A stretch of DNA of 33,987 nucleotides from Pseudomonadota bacterium (GTDB lineage Bacteria > Pseudomonadota > Gammaproteobacteria > Steroidobacterales > Steroidobacteraceae). This document shows positions 7,641 through 15,747 of this stretch, in pieces. The notes beneath the pieces are model-generated. The model was given only the letters and a program-made list of their open reading frames with translations, had not been told where the DNA came from and did not search any database. Position numbers and translations under genes: made by a program. How positions within the stretch are numbered: the first letter of the stretch is position 1; every line of letters begins with the position of its first letter. The stretch lies in NCBI GenBank assembly GCA_023391815.1, contig JAEWAF010000002.1, positions 1 to 33,987 on the forward strand, in the 5' to 3' direction.

Positions 7641-10600
7641 GCGGAACGTTCCTTGGGAGCAATGTAACGGCCGCGGAAATAGCCAGCGGACAGCAATACC
7701 GCGATCGCGAGCACGATCAGCATCAACGCCCACGGTGAGCGACCGCTCGTCCCCTGAGCGTCGACACTCTGCTGGGCCTGCCCTTCCTTGGCTGCCTGCA
7801 GCTCCGTCATCGTCGTCGGCGATGAAGCAGCCTTCGCATCCACGCGAGCGCGCTCCAGCAGTTGTTTGAGCGGCTCGATCTGGTCCGCGCGCAGATAGGG
7901 CTGCACGTACTGGAACACGGGATGGTCGGGCTGCGTGTGACCGCTGCCCGGCAAACCATGCTCGAGCAACAGGTCGACCCACTTCTGACTCAGCTGCTGC
8001 AACGTGGCCTCATCCGTTTGCCAGAACTGTTTCTCGGCCGCGACCAGCAGGATGGCCATCATGTTGGTCTTGACGTGCACGTTGGAGCCTTGCTCCAGGA
8101 ACTGGTCCAGACCGAGGTGATGCGAGTCGTCGACATACACCTGTTTGACCTCGTCCCACGCCCAGCTCTTGATCACGTCCGGGTTGGTGACTTGCCAGCC
8201 CCACAAGTACTCCATGAACTCGCTGCCCATCGTCCGCGCACCCGCGTAGCCGTGCTGCATCAGGGGCTTGATCCAGGCCGGATTCAAATATCGGCCGCGC
8301 AGCTCCGTGAGCAACGCGGTCGGCAGCGGCTGCATCGTCGGCTGCGCGGGATTGGAATGATCGGCGACGTGACTGGCGGGCACGCGACCGCTCAATGTTT
8401 CCACCGCGAGACTCAGGCCGCCGAGATAATCGAACGCGTCGTTGTTATCCATCAGGCCGTACAGGTTGCTCGCACGGCCAAGATACGTGTTCTGTACCTC
8501 GCGCAAATTGCTCTTCAACAACTCCTGTTGCGCCTGACTCGATCCGTCGGCGGAATACGCGTGACCGATGCGATCGATGTAGATCTTCGCCAGCTCCTTG
8601 CGATCGTTCCAGCTGCCAGAGCGCTCGACCGCGCGATTGATACCGGCGCTGTAGTCGCCGGGCGAAGTTCCGAACACGCGCAAGCTGGCTTGCTTCCCCG
8701 CGTCGGCATGGCTGAGACCCTGCTTGATGAGCGCAGATGTTTCATTCACCCAATGGCGGGCAACATGATTTCGCGACAGCGGCTCATCGCCGGCGCTCGC
8801 CATCGGACCCAATGGCTCCAGCGCACCGCGCAGTGCCGAAGCGAGATCCGGGCGGCTGCGCTCGATCGTGCGACGGCTGCCATCCAGCGCCAGCAACACG
8901 GCTTTATCCAGCCACACGATCTGCTGACCGAACAGATCTCGGAACAAGCCCGAAGTAACGAACACAGTATCGGCGCGCTGACCTACGTCGTTCAGCGGCA
9001 GCCGCTCCAAACCCGCAACGATGCCCCGACTGTTCCACTGAGGCGCGACGCCCAGCAATGACAAGCCGAAGCCCACCATCGCACCTTCGTCTCGCACCGA
9101 GTCGGACGCCCACAGGATCACCGCTTCCTTGCCATCCTCCTGGACCTTGGCACGAGCGTCGCTGGCGAGCTTCGCGCCCAACGAGTAACCGAGCCGTGAC
9201 GGAATCAAACTATTATCGAGGCCATGGAAGTTGCGCCCCGTCGGCAACGCCTCGGCATTGCGGATCGGGTCGTTACCAGGCCCGGCCGGAACGAATCGCC
9301 CGGACAGACCGTGCAACAGCGCGCGCATCTCGTTTTCGGGAGAGCTCTGCAGATTCCGGCGAAGCGTCCTGTCCTCCGCCTTGGCCTTCATGGACACCAG
9401 CATCGTGTCCAGCGCTTCCTTCTGCCAGGGTTTGCCGAATACATGCAGGCCCAACGGCATGAAATCTTCTTGCAGGTGGGTGAGATAGTGACCGATCTCG
9501 TGCACCAGCAACTCATCGTCGGCCTGCTCGAACGAAATGCCGCGCACTTTCAATTCGGCGTCCATGCTCGCGGTCAACGCGTCTCTCAGATGCAATTCAT
9601 CGATCAGAGCGCGCATCGAAGAGGCCGCCTGCTTGCGCAGCGCCGGGTTATTCGACGATTCGTAACTTTCCACCAGTTGTCGAAGACGCAGCAGATCGTC
9701 GTAGAGCGGGGTCGCGGTCAGCGGCGGAATCAAATGATCGACCATGACGGCCAGTCCGCGACGCTTCGCCTGCAACCCTTCACCAACGCCGTCGACGATG
9801 TATGGATAGATGCCCGGAATGTCGCCAGCGATCAACGCCGGATAGTCGAGCTCGTCCTGGCCGACGCCTTTGCGCGGCAGGAATTCGTAAGTCGAATGAC
9901 GCCCCAGATGCACGATGGCGTCGGCGCGGAACTCGTGACGCAACCAGAAATAAAACGCCAGATACTGGTGCGTCGGCGGAATGCTGGTGTTGGCGTGAAG
10001 CAGCTCTTCGTTCAGCTCCCAGCCCCGCGGCGGCTGCGGGCCTACAAAGATGTTTCCGAAGCGCACGCCCGGCAGTACCAGCTTGCCTTTGTTCACCATC
10101 ACGTTGCCCGGCAACTCGCCCCAGCCGCGCAGACCTTCGACCCCGGTCGCGGCAATCGCGCGAGTCAGCTTGTCGATGGTCGCTTCATTGCCGCCCTTGG
10201 TGAGCTGCGCCTCATACGCAGCCTGCAACTGTCTGACCAGATCGAGCGCCCGATCGCGTGACGGATGCTGAGCGCCTTCGAGCAAGTGTTCGATCTCATG
10301 CAGCGTTCGAGTGATCTGACCGCGTGCCTGCTGAGGCAATCGAGCGGCCTGTGCCGCCTCCACATCCGCCTGGAGTAGCGCCAGAGGTCCGCCGGTCATT
10401 TCTTTTTGCAACGGCATCGGCAACGTTGCAAACCATTTCGCGTACTGCTCCCTGCTCACGTTAACAACTCGCGTCGCCATTGAGCGCAACACGTCGCCCT
10501 GTTCGGGTAGATTCACGCCATCCTGTTGCAGCTTCTCGAGCAACTCCGTCGACGACGCGGGTAACGGGCCGGTATCGTAGCCGTCTCGTTGCATCGCTCG

Positions 10601-11947
10601 TAGGATTTCCAGCAACGAGGCGGGGACGTCGAGATTGTCGGCACCGATGTTGTGACGACCCGGCGGATGGTTGTAATAAACGATCGCGACGCGCTTGTCG
10701 GCGTTCTTCTGCTGCTGCAATCGAGTCCAGCGTTCGATACGGGACGTCAGCTGTTCCACCTGTGACGGAATCGCTGCGACTCGTGTCACCGCGATGCCGG
10801 TTAGCGAATCCAGCTGCGCGGCAGCGGCGGCGGCGACCACAATCGGTTGGCTGATTCCCTGCAGTTCGGGCATGGCGACACGATAGTAAACACTGTCCCA
10901 GGCCAGGCCCTGCTCGGACATCCGCCAGCCTTCAGCTGTGACATCGTGCAGTCGAAGCGCCTTGAACACCGGCACGTCGAGCTGTTCCAACCGACGGGTC
11001 GCCTCTTTGCGATCGCTGCTGCCGCCGATGATGAAATCCTGCACGGATACGATCGCACCCAACCGAGCACCGAGCTTCCGACCGATGACTTCGAGCGCAT
11101 CGCTGCTCGGCCGGCCCCAGCCCGCGAGCACCGTCAGGCAATCCAACTCTCGCGAATTCAACGAACGGCAGATCGCTTCGCTCAAAGTCACATCGGCGTG
11201 CTGATCCTCGAGCAGGGCAACGACGCGTCGGTTACCCGAGACGCGCACCGTCTCAGCTGTCGACCATTCGCCGCGATGATGAAATCGCATGGGCAAAGCG
11301 TCTTCGACCGGCTTGACCGCCGCCGCAGCCTCGCGATCTTGCTCCGATAGCATCAACGCCAACAGCGAGATCAAGTTGGACTCGCCGCGGTTCTGCCAAT
11401 ACGCGCGAGCCTGAATCCACGGTGACAGTTGCGGATGGCGCTGAGAAGCCGCAGCAACAGCTTGCGTGCTTGCGTCCTTCTCGGCGGTCAAGGACGAAAG
11501 CTCCGCGTAGCGCGGATCTTCATCGACAAACAAACGTTTGGACCGCCAACGGCTTTGCCGTCCGAGCGCCGGATCGCCGGCGACCGCGATGATTTCCTTC
11601 GCTCGGGCGGTGGCAAGCTGGGCTTGAATGCGCTGAGCGGTTTCCTTGAACACGGTCGCAAGCAACAACGTGTCCGCCCCGCCGATCAGCTCTTGCAATT
11701 GCGCATCGCTGAGGGCGTCGACCTGCGCCGTCGTGCGGAAGATCAATCGATGATTGGGGAGGCGCTGGTTGAAATCACGCGCGGCTTGCGCGAGGTCACC
11801 GGAGTTGCGCTCCGAAACGACAGCAACCAACGTCGCCGCGGACAGTTCGGCGGCGAAACAATAAAGGCTGAGGAAAAATAGCCCGCGAAGCCAACGGACC
11901 AGACAGTGAGGCTGCGATCGCACGAGGGAACCCATACAAGCTGACAC
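7637..11947 (-). CDS. CobN-like chelatase, periplasmic and membrane-anchored
   Basis: A 1436-residue homologue of CobN, the large subunit of aerobic cobaltochelatase (also related to magnesium chelatase ChlH/BchH). The chelatase core spans roughly 420-1370. The conserved motif appears as HLGRHSTYEFLPRKG from His680 (His684, Glu688); canonical CobN has HLGTHGTLEWLPGK. GDIPGIYPYIVDGVGEG and the QAKRR segment follow. Unlike cytoplasmic CobN it starts with a signal-peptide-like stretch (about 18-38, ending LSAA) and ends with a transmembrane helix (about 1406-1423) and a basic tail, so the core should be periplasmic. The start is GTG at 11947; ATG at 11935 is an alternative. No CobS or CobT ATPase subunits are nearby. 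A cobalamin riboswitch precedes it. Confidence 0.9.
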   Translation of the reverse strand: MSACMGSLVRSQPHCLVRWLRGLFFLSLYCFAAELSAATLVAVVSERNSGDLAQAARDFNQRLPNHRLIFRTTAQVDALSDAQLQELIGGADTLLLATVFKETAQRIQAQLATARAKEIIAVAGDPALGRQSRWRSKRLFVDEDPRYAELSSLTAEKDASTQAVAAASQRHPQLSPWIQARAYWQNRGESNLISLLALMLSEQDREAAAAVKPVEDALPMRFHHRGEWSTAETVRVSGNRRVVALLEDQHADVTLSEAICRSLNSRELDCLTVLAGWGRPSSDALEVIGRKLGARLGAIVSVQDFIIGGSSDRKEATRRLEQLDVPVFKALRLHDVTAEGWRMSEQGLAWDSVYYRVAMPELQGISQPIVVAAAAAAQLDSLTGIAVTRVAAIPSQVEQLTSRIERWTRLQQQKNADKRVAIVYYNHPPGRHNIGADNLDVPASLLEILRAMQRDGYDTGPLPASSTELLEKLQQDGVNLPEQGDVLRSMATRVVNVSREQYAKWFATLPMPLQKEMTGGPLALLQADVEAAQAARLPQQARGQITRTLHEIEHLLEGAQHPSRDRALDLVRQLQAAYEAQLTKGGNEATIDKLTRAIAATGVEGLRGWGELPGNVMVNKGKLVLPGVRFGNIFVGPQPPRGWELNEELLHANTSIPPTHQYLAFYFWLRHEFRADAIVHLGRHSTYEFLPRKGVGQDELDYPALIAGDIPGIYPYIVDGVGEGLQAKRRGLAVMVDHLIPPLTATPLYDDLLRLRQLVESYESSNNPALRKQAASSMRALIDELHLRDALTASMDAELKVRGISFEQADDELLVHEIGHYLTHLQEDFMPLGLHVFGKPWQKEALDTMLVSMKAKAEDRTLRRNLQSSPENEMRALLHGLSGRFVPAGPGNDPIRNAEALPTGRNFHGLDNSLIPSRLGYSLGAKLASDARAKVQEDGKEAVILWASDSVRDEGAMVGFGLSLLGVAPQWNSRGIVAGLERLPLNDVGQRADTVFVTSGLFRDLFGQQIVWLDKAVLLALDGSRRTIERSRPDLASALRGALEPLGPMASAGDEPLSRNHVARHWVNETSALIKQGLSHADAGKQASLRVFGTSPGDYSAGINRAVERSGSWNDRKELAKIYIDRIGHAYSADGSSQAQQELLKSNLREVQNTYLGRASNLYGLMDNNDAFDYLGGLSLAVETLSGRVPASHVADHSNPAQPTMQPLPTALLTELRGRYLNPAWIKPLMQHGYAGARTMGSEFMEYLWGWQVTNPDVIKSWAWDEVKQVYVDDSHHLGLDQFLEQGSNVHVKTNMMAILLVAAEKQFWQTDEATLQQLSQKWVDLLLEHGLPGSGHTQPDHPVFQYVQPYLRADQIEPLKQLLERARVDAKAASSPTTMTELQAAKEGQAQQSVDAQGTSGRSPWALMLIVLAIAVLLSAGYFRGRYIAPKERSA

Positions 11948-11953
11948 ACCACA

Positions 11954-12010
11954 CGGTGCGATGGCCTTCAGGCACCGCTCCGTGAACCTGTCGCCGCTGC
12001 AGGAATTCCC
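11954..12010 (-). promoter_or_regulatory. Probable expression platform of the cobN riboswitch
   Basis: Between the B12 box and the GTG start of the CobN gene, the RNA contains GGGAATTCCTGCAGCGGCGA (12010-11991) and a 6-bp hairpin CGGTGC/GCACCG (11977-11972 with 11959-11954) close to the start codon. No U tract follows, so control of translation is more likely than termination. The first segment closely resembles one after the btuB riboswitch at 17598-17625. Confidence 0.4.
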
Positions 12011-12014
12011 GCTC

Positions 12015-12222
12015 GTTCAGCACACCCCGGCTGCACGAAAGACGACCACGGCAAGCTGGTCTCCTGGCTCGCGGCTGAATGCCTGCGCATCACCTTCCCG
12101 GGTCGAACCCAGTGGTTGCTCCTGGTATTCAGGAGCGTCGATGGCGGCACCGCTTACAGTTGCGGGGGCAGCCCGGGCATTGCACCCGGTTCCCATGACT
12201 TGTCGTTCGCGCGACACCTTGC
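12015..12222 (-). ncRNA. Cobalamin riboswitch controlling the cobN-like operon
   Basis: On the minus strand the RNA shows the cobalamin-aptamer core: GGGTGCAATGCCCGGGCTGC, then CCCCGCAACTGTAAGCGG, then the B12 box AGCCAGGAGACCAGCTTGCC at 12069-12050. It lies downstream of cobU and upstream of the CobN-like gene, so it controls cobN, the exbB-like gene and DUF2149. Bound adenosylcobalamin is expected to repress. Ends are approximate. Confidence 0.93.
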
Positions 12223-12244
12223 GCGAAATTCGTTACGTCGTCAA
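12216..12244 (-). promoter_or_regulatory. Candidate promoter ahead of the cobN riboswitch
   Basis: TTGACG at 12244-12239 is a good -35 hexamer directly after the cobU stop codon. The -10 position 17 bases on is CAAGGT, a poor match. The btuB riboswitch has the same TTGACG placed the same way after a stop codon, which raises the chance that it is real. Confidence 0.3.
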
Positions 12245-12841
12245 TCAACCGGCACGGAAGCTCTTGATGGGCACGGCAATTCCGGCGACCACCAGCGTTA
12301 CTTCGTCACACGCCGCCGCGAGCATCTGGTTGAGCCGCCCCTGTTCATCCTGAAACCGCCGCGCCACCGGCGCGAGCGGCACGATGCCCATGCCGACCTC
12401 ATTGGAAATCAACAACACCTCGGCGCGTGCCGATGACTGCCACTGCAGAAATGCATCGCGCTCGGCCTCCCAGGTCGGCAGCGGCGCCGTCGGTGCATCT
12501 TCGCGAAAATCCTGGAGCAAAGCGTTCGACAGCCACAGTGTCATGCAGTCGATGACCACGAGATCCGATGAGTCCCGCGCGCCCAGCGCTTGCGCAAGAC
12601 CGGTCGGTGCTTCTAAGGTGCGCCACGTTGCCGGCCGCTCCGCCCGATGTAACGAGATGCGATGCTGCATTTCCTGATCGAGCGCCTGCGCCGTGGCAAC
12701 ATAGGTGACATTCACGCCCCGCGCCGCCGACAGCGATTTCGCCAGCGCGATGGCATGAGCGGTCTTCCCCGAACGCGCGCCACCGATGATCAGGCGTCGC
12801 CGGACCGAAGCTCGCTCTACCGATTCCCGATTCTCGACCAT
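12245..12841 (-). CDS. cobU: Adenosylcobinamide kinase / adenosylcobinamide-phosphate guanylyltransferase
   Basis: This bifunctional enzyme phosphorylates adenosylcobinamide and then adds GMP, giving AdoCbi-GDP for CobS. A P-loop GGARSGKT lies at 20-27, followed by VTYVATA, the RPATWRTLEAP segment, VIDCMTLWLSN and the C-terminal SNEVGMGIVP...DEQGRLNQ block, all diagnostic of CobU/CobP. Length is 198 residues from the ATG at 12841, preferred because GGTGAG lies 8 bases upstream; GTG at 12850 is also possible. It is divergent from cobT with only 28 bases between start codons. It is transcribed towards, but upstream of, the cobN riboswitch. Confidence 0.95.
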   Translation of the reverse strand: MVENRESVERASVRRRLIIGGARSGKTAHAIALAKSLSAARGVNVTYVATAQALDQEMQHRISLHRAERPATWRTLEAPTGLAQALGARDSSDLVVIDCMTLWLSNALLQDFREDAPTAPLPTWEAERDAFLQWQSSARAEVLLISNEVGMGIVPLAPVARRFQDEQGRLNQMLAAACDEVTLVVAGIAVPIKSFRAG

Positions 12842-12869
12842 TGCCCGCACTCACCGTTCAGATGCAGCC

Positions 12870-13880
12870 ATGATAACCAACGCCACCTTGCAACGCCGAC
12901 TCGATACGCGCACCAAGCCGCAGGGCTCGCTCGGCGCGCTGGAAACGCTCGCCGTTCGCATCGGGCTGGCGCTCGATACTGAAACACCAGTGTTCCGCGT
13001 ACCGCAAATGTTTGTATTCGCCGGCGACCACGGCATCGCGACCGATGGTGTCAGCGCTTACCCACAATCGGTCACCGCGCAAATGCTCCTGAACTATCTG
13101 CAAGGCGGCGCGGCCATCAATGTCCTGGCACGGCAACACAAGATCGCGTTGCGCGTTGTCGATGCGGGCGTCGCGAGCGATATCGGCGAGCACCCGTCGC
13201 TGCTCGCTCGCGCGGTTGCCCGGAGCACTCGTAATTTTCGAGTCGAGCCCGCGATGACTGAAGCTCAATGCACGCAGGCGCTCGATACCGGGCGCGCGCT
13301 AGCGCAAGCTGCCTTGAGCGAAGGTTCGAACGCGCTGCTGTTCGGTGAGATGGGCATCGGGAACACGGCCAGCGCCTCGATGCTGTTGCATCGTCGGACT
13401 GGCTGGTCGCTGGAAGATTGTGTCGGTCGTGGCACGGGGCTCGATGACATAGGTCTTGCGCGTAAGCGCGAACGGTTGGCCGAAGCATCGGCACGGCGTC
13501 CGGAAAAACTCACACCCGTTGAAACGATCGCGGAGTACGGCGGATTCGAGCTGGCCATGATTACGGGCGCCCTGCTCGCCACCGCCGATGCGAAATGCAT
13601 TGCCGTGATCGACGGCTTCGCTGTGACCGTCGCGGCGCTGCTCGCCATCGAGATCGATCCTCGCGTGCGCGCTCGCTGCATCTTCAGCCATTGCTCGGCG
13701 GAACATGCGCATCGCAAGCTGCTGGCCCACCTGGATGTCAAACCGTTGCTCGATCTCGGCATGCGTCTCGGCGAAGGCACCGGGGCCGCGATGGCCTGGC
13801 CCATCATCGACGCCGCCGCTCGACTCATGACGGAAATGGCGAGTTTCGAATCCGCTGGAGTGGACGACCGCGCTTCATGA
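12870..13880 (+). CDS. cobT: Nicotinate-nucleotide:dimethylbenzimidazole phosphoribosyltransferase
   Basis: CobT transfers phosphoribose from nicotinate mononucleotide to the lower-ligand base, giving alpha-ribazole phosphate. The 336-residue protein carries RTKPQGSLGALE near the N-terminus, FAGDHGIATDGVSAYPQSVT, GEMGIGNTASA and the catalytic loop MRLGEGTGAAM with Glu302 as general base. The ATG at 12870 was chosen because the in-frame start at 12786 would overlap cobU and lacks family similarity. Its stop overlaps the cobS start (ATGA). Note that this is the biosynthetic CobT, not the chelatase subunit of the same name. Confidence 0.96.
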   Translation: MITNATLQRRLDTRTKPQGSLGALETLAVRIGLALDTETPVFRVPQMFVFAGDHGIATDGVSAYPQSVTAQMLLNYLQGGAAINVLARQHKIALRVVDAGVASDIGEHPSLLARAVARSTRNFRVEPAMTEAQCTQALDTGRALAQAALSEGSNALLFGEMGIGNTASASMLLHRRTGWSLEDCVGRGTGLDDIGLARKRERLAEASARRPEKLTPVETIAEYGGFELAMITGALLATADAKCIAVIDGFAVTVAALLAIEIDPRVRARCIFSHCSAEHAHRKLLAHLDVKPLLDLGMRLGEGTGAAMAWPIIDAAARLMTEMASFESAGVDDRAS

Positions 13881-14671
13881 GCAGTGAAGCTCGCAGCGCC
13901 CGCCCGTCCGGCCTGATCGCCGAGCTGCGACTGCTGCTCATGGCGGTTCAATACTTCACGCGCGTACCGATGCCATCGTGGGTCGGTCACTCGGCCGAGC
14001 ATTTGAGCGGAACAGCGCGTTACTTCCCGGCGGTCGGATTGATGATTGGCGCGGTCGGCGCGCTCGTGCTGTGGACGACCAGCTTAGTTTTGCCCGCGCC
14101 GTTGCCGGTCATTCTCAGCACCGCTTTCACCGTATTCGTGACCGGCGCGTTTCACGAGGACGGCCTCGCCGACACCTTCGATGGATTGGGCGGTGGTGCG
14201 ACTCGTGAGCGCGCACTCGAAATCATGAAGGACTCGCGGCTTGGAACGTTCGGCACTGCCGCGCTGGTATTGACCTTGCTAATCAAGATCGCGGCGCTGA
14301 GCGCAATGCCAGTGATCGTTGCGATCGGTGTGCTGATTGCCGGCCATGCCTTCTCGCGTGCGTGTGCCGTCTCGCTGCTGTTTGCCAGTAACTATGTGGG
14401 CAATCCCGATCAGTCACGCGCGAAGGTCGTCGCACAGCCAATGAGCTATGCCGAGCTTTTGTTTGCAATCGTCATCGGCATCGCACCGATGTACTGGGTG
14501 GGCCTGCACGCGCTCGCGGGCGTCGTTTGCTCACTGCTCGTACTGTATGTACTGGCGCGCTGGTTCATGCGGAGATTGGGTGGCTTTACGGGCGACACGT
14601 TGGGCGCCACTCAACAGCTCACCGAGATCGCGTTCTATCTGGCCGTGCTCGCGTCGTGGAACTCTACCTGA
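13877..14671 (+). CDS. cobS: Adenosylcobinamide-GDP ribazoletransferase (cobalamin synthase)
   Basis: CobS joins AdoCbi-GDP to alpha-ribazole (phosphate) in the inner membrane, the last assembly step of the nucleotide loop. The 264-residue polytopic protein has the family motif HEDGLADTFDG at 93-103, whose acidic residues bind Mg, followed by GGGATRERALEIMKDSRLGTFG. Several hydrophobic helices follow (about 58-90, 130-170, 195-235). Translation is coupled to cobT by ATGA overlap, and it overlaps cobC by 16 bases. This is not the AAA+ chelatase subunit also called CobS. Confidence 0.95.
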   Translation: MSSEARSARPSGLIAELRLLLMAVQYFTRVPMPSWVGHSAEHLSGTARYFPAVGLMIGAVGALVLWTTSLVLPAPLPVILSTAFTVFVTGAFHEDGLADTFDGLGGGATRERALEIMKDSRLGTFGTAALVLTLLIKIAALSAMPVIVAIGVLIAGHAFSRACAVSLLFASNYVGNPDQSRAKVVAQPMSYAELLFAIVIGIAPMYWVGLHALAGVVCSLLVLYVLARWFMRRLGGFTGDTLGATQQLTEIAFYLAVLASWNST

Positions 14672-15189
14672 TTCGTCACACCGCGCCGGCGGTTGCCAGC
14701 GGCGTGTGTTACGGCCAAACCGATGTGCCGCTCGCGGCGACGGCGGAGCGTGACATCCAAACCGCGCTAGCTGCCTTGCCCGGGTTCGATCGAATTTTCT
14801 CCAGCCCGGCCCAGCGCTGCCTGCGGTTGGCGACGGCTTTGGCGCAAAGGGACGAATGCACCCTGACGCTCGCGCCCGAGCTGCAGGAACTGCACTTCGG
14901 TGAATGGGAGCAATTGCCGTGGACACGGATTCCGCGAGAACATAGCGACCCATGGGCTGCGGACACCTGGAATCTCGCCCCGCCCGGCGGAGAAACAGAA
15001 CAAGCTTTATGGACCCGAGTCGCGAGCTGGTATCGAACGGCACTGTCGCCGCCAGTCTCCCGCTGCGCCATCGTCGCGCACGGCGGCTCCTTGCGCGTGC
15101 TGCGTTGTTTGATTCTGGGGCTGCCGGTCGAGCAGCGCTGGTCCTGGACGCTGAATTGGGGCGAGCACGCCCGCTTCGAGCTGGCCTGA
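14656..15189 (+). CDS. cobC: Alpha-ribazole-5'-phosphate phosphatase (histidine phosphatase family)
   Basis: CobC removes the phosphate from alpha-ribazole phosphate or adenosylcobalamin phosphate. The 177-residue protein starts at a GTG inside the cobS end. It has the phosphoglycerate-mutase-type catalytic motif LIRHTAP (His8 phosphorylated), RIFSSPAQRC, ELHFGEWEQ (acid catalyst) and the second histidine in IVAHGGSLR (His142). An in-frame ATG at 14527 lies deep within cobS and gives an unrelated N-terminus, so it is rejected. It completes the cobT-cobS-cobC unit. Confidence 0.9.
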   Translation: MELYLIRHTAPAVASGVCYGQTDVPLAATAERDIQTALAALPGFDRIFSSPAQRCLRLATALAQRDECTLTLAPELQELHFGEWEQLPWTRIPREHSDPWAADTWNLAPPGGETEQALWTRVASWYRTALSPPVSRCAIVAHGGSLRVLRCLILGLPVEQRWSWTLNWGEHARFELA

Positions 15190-15199
15190 AGCATTCTGC

Positions 15200-15225
15200 A
15201 ATAAACCCGGTGCTGCCCCGGTCTA
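15200..15225 (+). promoter_or_regulatory. ECF-type promoter of the sigma factor gene
   Basis: AATAA (15200-15204), exactly 15 bases, then GGTCT (15220-15224). The same layout occurs upstream of doxX and of the bufferin gene. The predicted transcription start is at about 15230-15232, on or next to the ATG at 15232, so the mRNA would be leaderless or nearly so. This points to autoregulation by the ECF sigma factor. Confidence 0.6.
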
Positions 15226-15231
15226 CTTCCG

Positions 15232-15747
15232 ATGAACGCTGACAGCGCTCGTGAACGCGGGCGCTTCGAGGCGCTCTGCATGCCATTTCGGGCCGATGTG
15301 TTCCGGTTCGTGTACTGGCTTTGCCGAGATCGGGCTTTGGCGGAGGACGTGGTGCAGGAGACGCTGTTGCGCGCGTGGCGATCTCTCGACTCGCTCGGTG
15401 ACGAGAAGGCCACCCGGCCCTGGTTGCTCACCATCGCGCGCCGCGAGCTGGCGAGAGTGTTCGAGCGCAAGAAGCTGCCGATGGTGGATCTGGACGTCGC
15501 CAACGAAGCCGAACCCGAGTCGCTGGCCGTCAACGATCAGCATGAAGTCGAGGAGATGCGACGCGCGATTCTGAAACTGGACGTGATTCACCGTGAGCCG
15601 CTGGTGCTCCAGGTGTTGTTGGGCTATTCCACCGAGGAGATTGCCCAGCACCTGGAAATCAGCGTCGCGGCGGTACTGACGCGTCTGTTCCGTGCGCGAC
15701 AGGTATTGCGTCAGCAGTTACTCGGGGCGGAGGGCTCGCAGCCATGA
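15232..15747 (+). CDS. ECF-family RNA polymerase sigma factor
   Basis: A 171-residue group IV (ECF) sigma factor. Region 2 is clear (FRFVYWLCRDRALAEDVVQETLLRAWRSL at about 24-52, with the DVVQETLLRAWR core-binding helix), followed by RPWLLTIARREL. Region 4 begins near 110 (AILKLDVIHREPLVLQVLLGYSTEEIAQHLEISVAAVLTRLFRAR), a helix-turn-helix that reads the -35 element. Its stop overlaps the start of the anti-sigma gene (ATGA). No Shine-Dalgarno is visible and the promoter motif ends just before the ATG, consistent with leaderless translation. Likely target genes are itself, the bufferin gene and doxX, from the shared promoter motif. Confidence 0.92.
   Translation: MNADSARERGRFEALCMPFRADVFRFVYWLCRDRALAEDVVQETLLRAWRSLDSLGDEKATRPWLLTIARRELARVFERKKLPMVDLDVANEAEPESLAVNDQHEVEEMRRAILKLDVIHREPLVLQVLLGYSTEEIAQHLEISVAAVLTRLFRARQVLRQQLLGAEGSQP

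Noticed and set aside
7862..10261. Long plus-strand frames (399 and 345 codons) opposite the CobN-like gene
   Set aside because: They mirror conserved CobN codons and show no ribosome-binding sites or recognisable domains.
7637..11947. CobN taken as evidence for aerobic de novo B12 synthesis
   Set aside because: There are no CobST subunits or ring-building genes here, and the protein is predicted to be exported. A salvage or uptake role fits better.
12870..14671. cobT and cobS taken as the chelatase ATPase subunits that partner CobN
   Set aside because: The names clash, but the sequences are phosphoribosyltransferase (GEGTGAAM loop) and cobalamin synthase (HEDGLADTFDG), not AAA+ or VWA proteins.
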